64,000 bases of DNA from Pseudoruminococcus_B sp937901805 (GTDB lineage: Bacteria > Bacillota > Clostridia > Oscillospirales > Ruminococcaceae), in contig CAUWNS010000005.1 in the NCBI GenBank assembly GCA_963560245.1, positions 50,575 through 114,574 of the forward strand, given 5' to 3'. The position numbers and the translations under genes were made by a program. The notes under the pieces are model-generated. The model saw only the letters and a list, made by a program, of their open reading frames with translations, was not told where the DNA came from and did not search any database. Shown piece by piece: positions 34,068 through 42,285 of the stretch. The stretch's first letter is position 1; every line of letters starts with the position of its first letter.

Positions 34068-35588
34068 GTGAGAGGAATTTATACCCCTGCAACCAAAATC
34101 CGCAGACAAGTTTTTGCTGAAATTGCAAAACTCGCCTACGAAGGTGGGGATTATGCCGCAAGATTGGAGGAAATCCCGTACAAAATCTCTCCGGGCGAGG
34201 TACCCACTTACCGGGAAAGCATTTTTAAAGAACGCGCCATCGTTGGGGAGCGTCTCCGTCTTGCTATGGGGCTTCCTCTGCGCAAAGTAGACGAGCATGC
34301 GCCGATTTCCAAAGGGCTTGATGAGAAGAAACTCTCCCATTGGCAGTATGAGGCGCCCCTTGTCAATGTCATCCCGTTTGCGTGCAATGCCTGCCAGGAA
34401 ACCAGCTTTCAGGTTACCAATGCCTGCCAAGGCTGTCTTGCTCATCCCTGCGTAAGCGTATGTCCGATGAAAGCCATCAGCATTGTCGATGGCAGAAGCC
34501 ATATTGATACGGAAAAATGCGTTAAGTGCGGGCGCTGCAAAGATATCTGCCCGTACAGCGCCATCATCAAAACCGAGCGCCCCTGTGCTGCTGCATGCGG
34601 GGTGGACGCCATTGAAAGCGATCATCTCGGCCGTGCGAAGATTAACTATGACAAATGTGTTTCCTGCGGTCAGTGTCTGGTTTCCTGTCCGTTTTCTGCA
34701 ATTGCGGACAAGTCTCAGATTTTCCAGCTGATTTCTTCTATTAAAGAAGGCAACGAAGTGATTGCAGAAATTGCGCCGGCATTCGTCGGGCAGTTCGGTC
34801 CGCTTGCAACTTCGGAAAAACTCAAACATGCCCTGGGCGAACTCGGTTTCGCCGCCACTTATGAAGTTGCGTTGGGCGCGGATATCGGCGCCATCGAAGA
34901 AGCAAAACACTATATGCACAAAGTCGATACCGGAGAGGATCCGTTCCTTGCGACTTCCTGCTGCCCGTCCTGGTCGGTCATGGCGAAAAAAACCTTCCCG
35001 GATCTGGCTCCTTATGTTTCCAGTTCTTTAACTCCGATGGTTGCAACTGCGCGCCTGATAAAAAAAGAGCGCCCAAATGCAAAAGTGGTCTTTATCGGAC
35101 CGTGCGCGGCGAAAAAACTGGAAGCCATGAGAACCTCTGTGCGCAGCGATGTAGACTTTGTCATCACCTTTGAAGAACTCATGGGCATGTTTGTCGCTAA
35201 GGGCATTGAATTTGACTCTCCAGTGGATGAAAATGACATTATGGATGATGCGACGGCTGCCGGGCGCGGTTATGCGGTTGCCGGCGGTGTTGCGGATGCA
35301 ATCGTCAACTGTGTACATGAATTGTATCCGGATAAAGAGATTAAGGTCGACCATGCAGAAGGATTACGCGACTGCAAAAAGATGCTGATGCTTGCAAAAG
35401 CCGGCAAGCGCAACGGTTATCTGCTGGAAGGTATGGCCTGCCCGGGCGGCTGTATTGCAGGTGCCGGAACCATTCTCCCAATCAATAAGGCAGCTCAGGC
35501 TGTCAAGAAGTTTCAGGACGAGGCAGACGAAAAGATCGCGCTGCAAAACAAAAAGCTGTCTGACTTGGAACATATGGATCTGGACTAA
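34068..35588 (+). CDS. group B [FeFe]-hydrogenase
   Basis: 506 residues. An N-terminal segment with unusual cysteines (CNACQETSFQVTNACQGCLAHPC) leads into two ferredoxin-type 4Fe-4S motifs (CVKCGRCKDICP at 151; CVSCGQCLVSCP at 197), then the H-cluster domain with TSCCPSW (C298, C299), GPCAAKKLE (C346) and MACPGGCIAGAG near residue 455. All catalytic loop cysteines are present, unlike the HydS homologue nearby. The N-terminal pattern is that of the poorly characterised clostridial group B enzymes, thought to evolve or oxidise hydrogen with ferredoxin. GTG 34068 lies 2 bp after the small Cys protein. Confidence 0.9.
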   Translation: MRGIYTPATKIRRQVFAEIAKLAYEGGDYAARLEEIPYKISPGEVPTYRESIFKERAIVGERLRLAMGLPLRKVDEHAPISKGLDEKKLSHWQYEAPLVNVIPFACNACQETSFQVTNACQGCLAHPCVSVCPMKAISIVDGRSHIDTEKCVKCGRCKDICPYSAIIKTERPCAAACGVDAIESDHLGRAKINYDKCVSCGQCLVSCPFSAIADKSQIFQLISSIKEGNEVIAEIAPAFVGQFGPLATSEKLKHALGELGFAATYEVALGADIGAIEEAKHYMHKVDTGEDPFLATSCCPSWSVMAKKTFPDLAPYVSSSLTPMVATARLIKKERPNAKVVFIGPCAAKKLEAMRTSVRSDVDFVITFEELMGMFVAKGIEFDSPVDENDIMDDATAAGRGYAVAGGVADAIVNCVHELYPDKEIKVDHAEGLRDCKKMLMLAKAGKRNGYLLEGMACPGGCIAGAGTILPINKAAQAVKKFQDEADEKIALQNKKLSDLEHMDLD

Positions 35589-35692
35589 ACAACGGGAAAA
35601 TGAGCTTGGCACACTGTGAAAATCGACAAAAAGAAAAGGGATTGTTTCGTGAAGATTAGAGAAAACATTGTTAAAAAATAGTCAGGAATCAA

Positions 35693-35743
35693 TTGACATT
35701 TTCTTGACAATGCGGTACAATCTTATTGTCAAAAGATTAACAA
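35693..35743 (+). promoter_or_regulatory. adhE promoter with Rex-type operator
   Basis: TTGACA (35693-35698), 17-bp spacer, TACAAT (35716-35721). From 35726 to 35743 the sequence TTGTCAA-AAGA-TTAACAA matches the clostridial Rex consensus TTGTTAA-N4-TTAACAA with one mismatch. Rex is an NADH-responsive repressor of adhE and other fermentation genes; the site covers the expected transcription start. The rex gene itself is not in this window. Confidence 0.85.
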
Positions 35744-35818
35744 GGCGGTTCGCCAGTTATTCTTTTCTTTGAAAATGACCATCATAAACCCGATAATAAT
35801 CATATGGAGGTACATGTT

Positions 35819-38440
35819 ATGGCAGAAAAGAAAAATGCTCAGCCCAAAGCACAGCCTGTCGAGACAAAAGAAATGATCGACACCTTGGTTGCCAAGGCAA
35901 ACGTCGCCCTTCACAAATTCATGGATCTGAATCAGGAGCAGGTGGATCATATCGTTCACGAAATGTCCCTTGCAGGCCTTGACGCCCATGAAAAACTCGC
36001 AAAAATGGCTGTCGACGAAACCGGCCGCGGCGTGTATGAGGACAAGGTCATCAAGAACATGTTTGCAACCGAGTATATCTGGCATAGCATTAAGCACCAG
36101 AAAACTGTCGGCGTTCTGGACGAAAACGAAATGGAAGGCTACGTCGACGTTGCAGAGCCGGTAGGCGTTATCTGCGGCGTTACCCCGACCACTAACCCGA
36201 CTTCCACTACACTGTTTAAAAGCATCATTGCGATGAAAACTCGTAACCCGATTATCTTTGGGTTCCATCCTTCTGCACAGCAGTGCTCCAGAGAAGCAGC
36301 CCGTATCGTCTATGAAGCGGCGGTCAAAGCAGGCGCTCCGGAAGACTGCATCCAGTGGATTGAATACCCCTCCATCGAGGCAACCGGCCTTCTTATGAAC
36401 CATCCGGGTGTTGCGACCATTCTTGCAACCGGCGGCCCAGGTATGGTACAGGCAGCTTATTCTGCCGGAAAACCGGCTCTCGGCGTCGGCCCGGGCAACG
36501 TCCCCTGCTATATCGAGAAAACCTGTGATGTGGAACGTGCATGTACCGACCTGATGCTCTCCAAGACCTTTGATAACGGTATGATCTGCGCTTCTGAGCA
36601 GGCTGCTATTGTTGACAAGGAGATTAAAGATCAGTTTGAAAAATATATGAAGGCAAACAACTGCTACTTCCTCAATCCGGAAGAAACCGAGAAGGTGACA
36701 AATTTTGTCATCAACCGTGAAAAAATGGCAGTCAATGCGCCGATTGTTGGTAAACCGGCGTCCTGGATTGCAGAGCAGGCAGGCGTCAAGGTTCCGGAAA
36801 AGACTAAGATCCTGATCGCTCCGCTGCCCTATCCTTCCAGAGAGTTCCCACTTAGCCTGGAAAAACTCAGCCCAGTTCTTGCTTACTTTGTCTCTGACAG
36901 CACCGAACAAGGCTTTGAATATGCCAATACCATGCTTGAACTCGGCGGTCTCGGCCACTCTGCGGTCATCCATACAGGCGACATGGAACTTGCAGAAAGA
37001 TATGGTACTGAGATGAGAGTCGGCCGTATCATTGTAAACTCCCCGTCCTCCCAGGGCGCTATCGGCGATATCTACAATACCAATACCCCGTCCCTGACCC
37101 TTGGCTGCGGTTCTTACGGAAAGAACTCTGTTTCTCAGAACGTTTCCACTGTAAACCTGATTAACAAAAAGCGTATCGCCAAGAGGAGAGTCAATATGCA
37201 GTGGTTCAAGATTCCGCCAAAAATCTACTTCGAAGAAGATTCCATCCAGTACCTGGAAAAAATGCCGGATATCTCCCGCGCATTCATTGTCACTGACCCA
37301 ATGATGGTCAAGCTTGGCAATGTTGACAAGATCCTCTACTACCTCAGAAAGAGGAGCGAATACTGTCACAGCGAGATCTATTCCGACGTTGAGCCGGATC
37401 CCTCTGTTGAGTGCATTATGCGCGGCGTGGAAGCGATGAAAGCGTTCCAGCCGGATGTCATCATTGCCATCGGCGGCGGTTCTGCAATCGACGCTGCAAA
37501 GGGTATGTGGCTGTTCTATGAGCACCCGGATACCTCTTTCGACGGACTGAGACTGCGTTTCCTCGATATAAGAAAGAGAACCTTCTCCTTCCCGAAACTC
37601 GGTACCAAGACAAAACTCGTCGCAATTCCGACCACTTCCGGTACCGGCTCCGAGGTTACCAGTTTCTCCGTTATCACGGATAAGAAGAACGGCAATATCA
37701 AGTATCCGCTCGCAGACTATGAGCTTACTCCGGACGTTGCTATCATTGACCCGCAGTTCTGTATGTCCATGCCGAAATCCATTACTGCGGATACCGGCCT
37801 GGATGTCCTGACCCATGCAATTGAGGCCTATGTTTCCACAATGGCTTCCGATTATACCGATGGTCTTGCTATCAAGGCAATCGAACTGGTCTTTGAATAT
37901 CTGCCAAGAGCCTATAAGAACGGTTCTGAGGACAAAGAGGCAAGAGAGAAAATGCACAATGCGTCTGCTATCGCAGGCATGGCGTTTACCAATGCCTTCC
38001 TCGGACTTAACCACTCCATGGCTCATAAACTCGGCGGTGAATTCCATATCCCGCACGGCCGTGCAAACGCCCTCATCCTCCCGTATGAGATTGAGTACAA
38101 TGCTCAGAAACCGACAAAATTTGCAGCATTCCCGAAATACAGCAAATTTGTCGCTGATGAGAAATACGCAAAGATCGCGCGTTACCTCGGCCTGCCGGCA
38201 AAGACCACCGAAGAGGGCGTCAAATCCCTGGTCAAAGCAATCCGCGACCTGATGAAGGAAACCGAGCGCCCAATGTCCATTAAGGATTGCGGTATTGACG
38301 AGAATGTCTTCAAGAGCAAAGTGGAAGAACTCTCCTATAAAGCGTTTGAGGATCAGTGTACCACTGCGAATCCAAGATATCCGCTCGTCAGCGAGATTCA
38401 GGAACTCTATATGAAAGCTTACTATGGCGAAGAGAAATAA
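35819..38440 (+). CDS. adhE: bifunctional acetaldehyde-CoA/alcohol dehydrogenase
   Basis: Converts acetyl-CoA to ethanol through acetaldehyde using two NADH. 873 residues: N-terminal CoA-acylating aldehyde dehydrogenase (about 20-440; GVGPGNVPCYIEKTCD and catalytic C257 in DNGMICASEQ), a linker, then a C-terminal iron-dependent alcohol dehydrogenase (about 455-870; cofactor motif IGGGSAIDAAKG, TSGTGSEVT, metal ligands in GLNHSMAHKLGGEFHIPHG). Length and domain order are normal for AdhE spirosome-forming proteins. ATG 35819 with TATGGAGG was chosen over ATG 35804, which lies within the ribosome site. Strong promoter with Rex site upstream. Main NADH sink of the fermentation here. Confidence 0.97.
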   Translation: MAEKKNAQPKAQPVETKEMIDTLVAKANVALHKFMDLNQEQVDHIVHEMSLAGLDAHEKLAKMAVDETGRGVYEDKVIKNMFATEYIWHSIKHQKTVGVLDENEMEGYVDVAEPVGVICGVTPTTNPTSTTLFKSIIAMKTRNPIIFGFHPSAQQCSREAARIVYEAAVKAGAPEDCIQWIEYPSIEATGLLMNHPGVATILATGGPGMVQAAYSAGKPALGVGPGNVPCYIEKTCDVERACTDLMLSKTFDNGMICASEQAAIVDKEIKDQFEKYMKANNCYFLNPEETEKVTNFVINREKMAVNAPIVGKPASWIAEQAGVKVPEKTKILIAPLPYPSREFPLSLEKLSPVLAYFVSDSTEQGFEYANTMLELGGLGHSAVIHTGDMELAERYGTEMRVGRIIVNSPSSQGAIGDIYNTNTPSLTLGCGSYGKNSVSQNVSTVNLINKKRIAKRRVNMQWFKIPPKIYFEEDSIQYLEKMPDISRAFIVTDPMMVKLGNVDKILYYLRKRSEYCHSEIYSDVEPDPSVECIMRGVEAMKAFQPDVIIAIGGGSAIDAAKGMWLFYEHPDTSFDGLRLRFLDIRKRTFSFPKLGTKTKLVAIPTTSGTGSEVTSFSVITDKKNGNIKYPLADYELTPDVAIIDPQFCMSMPKSITADTGLDVLTHAIEAYVSTMASDYTDGLAIKAIELVFEYLPRAYKNGSEDKEAREKMHNASAIAGMAFTNAFLGLNHSMAHKLGGEFHIPHGRANALILPYEIEYNAQKPTKFAAFPKYSKFVADEKYAKIARYLGLPAKTTEEGVKSLVKAIRDLMKETERPMSIKDCGIDENVFKSKVEELSYKAFEDQCTTANPRYPLVSEIQELYMKAYYGEEK

Positions 38441-38465
38441 GGGTTTTGCCCAGTAGGCAAGATGT

Positions 38466-38498
38466 ATCCCCTGGGAATCCATTGGATTCCCAGGGGAT
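38466..38498 (+). terminator. terminator of adhE
   Basis: Perfect 16-bp arms (38466-38481, 38483-38498) with one loop base, then T. Confidence 0.85.
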
Positions 38499-38725
38499 TT
38501 CTGTATACTAGTAAGTTCCTTTTGAGCAGGAAAAGTTTTGGCTGTCCGGAATGGGTTTCCCGGTACTCTCTTAGGAGGGCTGTAGTCTGTCCGGTTTCCA
38601 ATAGAAAGACCAGGGTGAAAACCCCCTTTCCGGGCAGTAAAAGAATAGCGGGATTTCTACCTATTTTCCCTAATTTTTATGGATTTCCATGAAATTTCAC
38701 TTTCCTAATTTTTTAGGAAAACCTA
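38499..38725. other. intergenic stretch, no gene seen
   Basis: Between the adhE terminator and the feo promoter. No reading frame with a ribosome site on either strand; GC-rich at first, A/T-rich towards the promoter. No riboswitch or tRNA-like fold recognised by eye. Confidence 0.6.
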
Positions 38726-38818
38726 TTGACTTTTTTCTGCATTTATAGTAATGTAAATACGCAGAGGTTAGTGATTACTAACCTCTAATTAATGGATGAT
38801 AGGTTAGAAAATACTAAC
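38726..38818 (+). promoter_or_regulatory. feo promoter with two DtxR-type boxes
   Basis: TTGACT (38726-38731), 17-bp spacer, TAATGT (38749-38754). Box 1 is a perfect 10-bp-arm repeat at 38763-38786 containing GTTAG-TGATTA-CTAAC; box 2 is GTTAG-AAAATA-CTAAC at 38803-38818. Both have GTTAG-N6-CTAAC, reminiscent of DtxR/IdeR iron boxes, and lie over and after the transcription start, a repressing position. The DtxR-family gene at the end of the operon is the natural candidate regulator. Confidence 0.85.
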
Positions 38819-38836
38819 TGGGAGGGAACCAATAAT

Positions 38837-39091
38837 ATGATGACGCAACAGTTAGAAAACGGGTATGGTTCCGCCATACCGTTGACCATGGTGAACACCG
38901 GGGAATACGTCCATGTCAAAAGGATTCGCGGAAAGGACGATACTCGTCGATTTTTAGAAACTCTGGGCTTTACAGAAAATGCAGAAGTTGTCGTGGTTGC
39001 GGAACTCGGCGGCAATATGATTATCAATGTAAAAGGAACCAGGGTGGCGGTCAGTAAGGCAATGGCAGCTAGAATTATGACCGGTTGCTGA
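38837..39091 (+). CDS. feoA: FeoA-family protein
   Basis: 84 residues with the SH3-like FeoA fold: PLTMVNTGEYVHVKRIRGK near the N-terminus, TRRFLETLGFTENAEVVVV in the middle and NVKGTRVAVSKAMAARIM at the C-terminus. FeoA is a cytoplasmic partner that supports FeoB in ferrous-iron uptake. ATG 38837 with GGGAGGG was chosen over an upstream in-frame start. First of two tandem feoA genes, under the two iron boxes. The sequence is more divergent than the second copy. Confidence 0.92.
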   Translation: MMTQQLENGYGSAIPLTMVNTGEYVHVKRIRGKDDTRRFLETLGFTENAEVVVVAELGGNMIINVKGTRVAVSKAMAARIMTGC

Positions 39092-39109
39092 AATAGGGGA
39101 GGATTATAT

Positions 39110-39328
39110 ATGAAAACACTCAGAGATGTTGTATGCGGCCAGACTGCAACAGTCAAAAGACTGTATGGTGAAGGTGCGGTTAAACGCAGGATTATGGATA
39201 TGGGAATTACGAAGGGGACTGAGATCTATGTCAGAAAAGTCGCTCCTCTTGGGGATCCGATTGAAGTAACCGTCCGTGGATATGAACTTTCTATTCGGAA
39301 ATCAGAAGCGGAGAAAATCGAGGTGTAA
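39110..39328 (+). CDS. feoA: FeoA-family protein, second copy
   Basis: 72 residues in the canonical FeoA pattern: MKTLRDVVCGQTATVKRLYG, RRIMDMGITKGTEIYVRKVAPLG and a terminal PIEVTVRGYELSIRKSEA. It differs clearly from the first copy, so the pair is an old duplication or two subfamilies rather than a recent copy. RBS GGGGAGG before ATG 39110, 18 bp after the first. It likely contacts the FeoB G-domain. Confidence 0.95.
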   Translation: MKTLRDVVCGQTATVKRLYGEGAVKRRIMDMGITKGTEIYVRKVAPLGDPIEVTVRGYELSIRKSEAEKIEV

Positions 39329-39345
39329 TCTGTTTTTGTCTGATG

Positions 39346-39361
39346 GTTAGTTTTATCTAAC
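39346..39361 (+). promoter_or_regulatory. third GTTAG-N6-CTAAC box, before feoB
   Basis: GTTAG-TTTTAT-CTAAC at 39346-39361 has the same arms and spacing as the two boxes before the first feoA. It sits in the feoA-feoB gap, 23 bp before the feoB start. No clear -35/-10 pair was seen here, so it may control an internal promoter or act as a roadblock. Confidence 0.75.
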
Positions 39362-39384
39362 TTTTTATACGAGGAGGAATTACA

Positions 39385-41538
39385 TTGAGCATGAAAATCG
39401 CACTCGCGGGAAACCCAAACTGCGGAAAAACGACAATGTTTAACGACTTGACCGGTTCCAGCCAGTATGTTGGCAACTGGCCGGGTGTCACTGTCGAAAA
39501 AAAAGAGGGGAAACTCCGCGGGCATAAAGATGTGATCATTACCGATCTCCCGGGTATTTACTCCCTATCCCCTTATACTTTGGAGGAGATTGTCAGCCGG
39601 AATTACCTTATGCAGGAACATCCGGATGCCATCATAAACCTGGTGGACGGTACAAACCTGGAAAGAAACCTCTATCTGACCACACAGATTGTGGAACTTG
39701 GTATTCCGGTTGTGATTGCCCTGAACATGATTGACCTTGTTCAGAAAAATGGCGATGTCATCGACACGAAAAAGCTGGGCAAAGCCCTCGGTTGTGAGGT
39801 CGTCGAGACCTCTGCCCTCAAGAGTACCGGTTCTATGAACGCTGTCAAAAAGGCGATGGAACTGGCGCAGGCAAAGGCCACTTCCGAACCGCAGCATGAG
39901 TTTAGCAAAACGGTGGAAGAGGCTCTTTCGCAGATAGGCGATGTCTGTATGGGGTGTATCCCGGCGAACAATATGCGCTGGTACGCAGTCAAGCTGTTTG
40001 AACGCGACGAAAAAATGATAGAGCAGCTCAAGCTTTCCCAATCCATTCTCGACAGGGTGGAAGCGATTATCAAGGAAACGGAAGACAAGCTCGATGATGA
40101 TTCCGAGAGCATTATTACCAACGAACGCTATACTTACATAGCAATACTGATGAAGGACTGTGTAAAGAAGAAAAAACGCGTTATGACAACTTCCGATAAA
40201 ATTGACCGGATTGTTACAAACCGATGGCTTGCCCTTCCGATTTTTGCAGCGGTCATGTTTATTGTATACTTCATCTCTGTTTCCTGGCTGGGGACTATTG
40301 TGACCGACTGGACAAACGACGTGTTCTTTGCAGAGTGGATTCAGCCGGCTGTTTCCAGCGGCCTGGAAAGTGTCGGAGCGGCAGATTGGCTGATTGGTCT
40401 GATTGTCGATGGGATCATCGGCGGCGTCGGCGCGGTTCTCGGCTTTGTCCCGCAGATGCTGATCCTGTTCTTCTTCCTTTCTATTTTGGAAGACTGCGGT
40501 TACATGGCGCGTGTTGCCTTTATTATGGATCGTATTTTCCGTAAATTCGGATTGTCCGGCAAGAGCTTTATTCCGATGCTGATTAGCTCCGGATGCGGCG
40601 TCCCGGGCGTCATGGCCACCAAAACCATTGAAAATGAGAAAGACCGCCGCATGACGATTATGACGACTACGTTCATCCCCTGCGGCGCGAAGCTTCCGGT
40701 CATTGCCCTGATTGGTGGCGCAATGTTCCCGAATATCACTTGGATGGCTCCGGCCATGTATTTTATGGGAATTTTGGTGGTTGTCCTCTCCGGAATTATG
40801 CTGAAAAAAACAAGGATGTTTGCAGGCGATCCGGCTCCGTTTGTCATGGAGCTTCCGCAGTACCACTTCCCGGCTGCAAAAGGCGTCCTTATCCATATGT
40901 GGGAGCGCGCAAAGGCTTTCATGATCAAAGCCGGTACGGTCATCTTTGTGGCCTGCGGCCTTATCTGGTTCCTCTCCAATTTCGGATTTACCTCCGAAGG
41001 CTTCGGCATGGTGGAAGAGTCCGAGAGCATGCTTGCCGCTGTCGGTAACTTTATTGCTCCAATCTTTGTTCCCCTTGGCTTTGGTAACTGGCAGGCAGCG
41101 GTTGCAACCGTTTCCGGCCTGGTTGCAAAAGAGAATGTTGTCAGCACGATGGGCGTTCTCCTTGGATTGGGCGCGGATGTCACGGAGGAAGATCCGGGCC
41201 TGCTCGCACAGATTGCAGCTATGTTCCCATACGGCGCTGCAGCTCTGTCCTTCCTGGCATTCAACCTCCTCTGCGCTCCCTGCTTTGCAGCAATCGGCGC
41301 CATCAGAAGAGAGATGGCCAGTGCAAAATGGACCCTCTTTGCCATTGGTTATCAGACAGTCCTTGCATACGGTGTCGCTCTTATGATCAATCAGCTTGGC
41401 GGATTGATTTTTGGCGGCGTCACCTTTGGCGTCGGTTCTGTGGTTGCCATTGTGATTATGGCTTTCCTGCTCTTCCTTCTCTTCCGCCCGAATCCGGAAA
41501 GAAGGGTGCGGCGCGCTTCGTTAAAAGCGACTGCGTAA
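39385..41538 (+). CDS. feoB: ferrous iron transporter FeoB
   Basis: Main ferrous-iron permease. 717 residues: N-terminal GTPase domain with G1 GNPNCGKTT (8-16), G2 region WPGVTVEKKEG, G3 DLPGIYSL and G4 NMID, a helical GDI domain (about 165-265), then about eight to nine membrane helices (280-700) with the gate motifs typical of FeoB (SGCGVPGVMATKTI, TFIPCGAKLPVIAL, GLVAKENVVSTMG). TTG 39385 lies seven bases after GAGGAGG and is preferred to ATG 39391. Preceded by two feoA genes and followed by its Cys-rich partner. Confidence 0.97.
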   Translation: MSMKIALAGNPNCGKTTMFNDLTGSSQYVGNWPGVTVEKKEGKLRGHKDVIITDLPGIYSLSPYTLEEIVSRNYLMQEHPDAIINLVDGTNLERNLYLTTQIVELGIPVVIALNMIDLVQKNGDVIDTKKLGKALGCEVVETSALKSTGSMNAVKKAMELAQAKATSEPQHEFSKTVEEALSQIGDVCMGCIPANNMRWYAVKLFERDEKMIEQLKLSQSILDRVEAIIKETEDKLDDDSESIITNERYTYIAILMKDCVKKKKRVMTTSDKIDRIVTNRWLALPIFAAVMFIVYFISVSWLGTIVTDWTNDVFFAEWIQPAVSSGLESVGAADWLIGLIVDGIIGGVGAVLGFVPQMLILFFFLSILEDCGYMARVAFIMDRIFRKFGLSGKSFIPMLISSGCGVPGVMATKTIENEKDRRMTIMTTTFIPCGAKLPVIALIGGAMFPNITWMAPAMYFMGILVVVLSGIMLKKTRMFAGDPAPFVMELPQYHFPAAKGVLIHMWERAKAFMIKAGTVIFVACGLIWFLSNFGFTSEGFGMVEESESMLAAVGNFIAPIFVPLGFGNWQAAVATVSGLVAKENVVSTMGVLLGLGADVTEEDPGLLAQIAAMFPYGAAALSFLAFNLLCAPCFAAIGAIRREMASAKWTLFAIGYQTVLAYGVALMINQLGGLIFGGVTFGVGSVVAIVIMAFLLFLLFRPNPERRVRRASLKATA

Positions 41539-41579
41539 AGAATAGAAAAAGGATTTTATGAAAAACGGAGGGATTCATC

Positions 41580-41798
41580 ATGTTTGAATGGCTTGCTGCA
41601 AATGCCGCAACAATCCTAATCAGTTCCAGTCTCTTTATCCTGATGGCGTTGGCAGTCCGTTATCTGTGGAAGACCTCCCGGAGCGGCGGATGCGTTGGAT
41701 GCTCAGGGTGCTCAGGCGGTTGTCATGGATGCAGTCACTGCGCCTGTAAAACAGGACCGAATTCTGTAAAACGGCGCCATCCGCATGCCCTGTCATAA
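41580..41798 (+). CDS. FeoB-associated Cys-rich membrane protein
   Basis: 72 residues. One membrane helix (about 8-30, AATILISSSLFILMALAV) is followed by GGCVGCSGCSGGCHGCSHCAC, eight cysteines in 20 residues, and a basic tail. This is the pattern of the FeoB-associated Cys-rich protein family found after feoB in Firmicutes, thought to bind iron as it enters. ATG with ACGGAGGG upstream, 41 bp after feoB. Confidence 0.93.
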   Translation: MFEWLAANAATILISSSLFILMALAVRYLWKTSRSGGCVGCSGCSGGCHGCSHCACKTGPNSVKRRHPHALS

Positions 41799-41818
41799 GA
41801 AAAGGGGAATGACACGGA

Positions 41819-42202
41819 ATGTTGTCTTCAGCAAAAAAACGGTATCTCCTGGCTGCTTATGAGTTGGCAGAGGATATCAGTAAGGGGGTCCGTTCAAAAG
41901 ATATCGCAGATAAGCTTTGCGTCCAGCGTCCCAGCGCTTCCAAAATGATTCATGCATTGTGTGAAGAGGGATTGTTTGATAAGGAGTATTACGGAAAAGT
42001 TCATTTTACGCCGGAAGGCCTACGTTATGCAAACCACCTGTATACGGATTATCTTATGCTCTTTGAATATTTTGGCGGCAGACTTTCCTTGCAGGAAGAG
42101 AATGCCCGACGTGATGCCGTAACCTGCCTTTGCGATCTCTCAGAAGAGGGGAGACAAAGCTTAATTTCCCTGGTGCTTTCACAACAGGCATTGGAAAATT
42201 GA
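41819..42202 (+). CDS. DtxR-family metal-dependent regulator
   Basis: 127 residues: winged helix-turn-helix (about 5-65, RSKDIADKLCVQRPSASKMIHAL) and the start of a dimerisation/metal domain (about 65-127) which is shorter than in DtxR or MntR and has no SH3 domain. It probably uses Fe(II) as co-repressor and binds the three GTTAG-N6-CTAAC boxes in this operon (inference from position). ATG with AAAAGGGGAATG upstream. The divergent short dimer domain leaves the metal ligands uncertain. Confidence 0.88.
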   Translation: MLSSAKKRYLLAAYELAEDISKGVRSKDIADKLCVQRPSASKMIHALCEEGLFDKEYYGKVHFTPEGLRYANHLYTDYLMLFEYFGGRLSLQEENARRDAVTCLCDLSEEGRQSLISLVLSQQALEN

Positions 42203-42246
42203 AAAGAATAATCTCTTTGCCATTCCTTTGAATATTTCCCGGCAGC

Positions 42247-42282
42247 AAGGCGCCCTTTCGGAAAATCCCGAAAGGACGCCTT
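42247..42282. terminator. terminator of the feo operon and converging phosphotransferase gene
   Basis: 15-bp arms (42247-42261, 42268-42282) with one mismatch, located between converging stop codons at 42202 and 42286. Confidence 0.8.
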
Positions 42283-42285
42283 GTA

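Noticed and set aside
35666..35690. Second Rex-like half site TTGTTAAAAAATAG upstream of adhE
   Set aside because: Only the left half matches the consensus; the right arm does not.
35729..38482. 917-codon open frame antisense to adhE on the minus strand
   Set aside because: It is the mirror of the highly codon-biased adhE gene, has no ribosome site and low-complexity shadow composition; adhE has clear domains, promoter and terminator.
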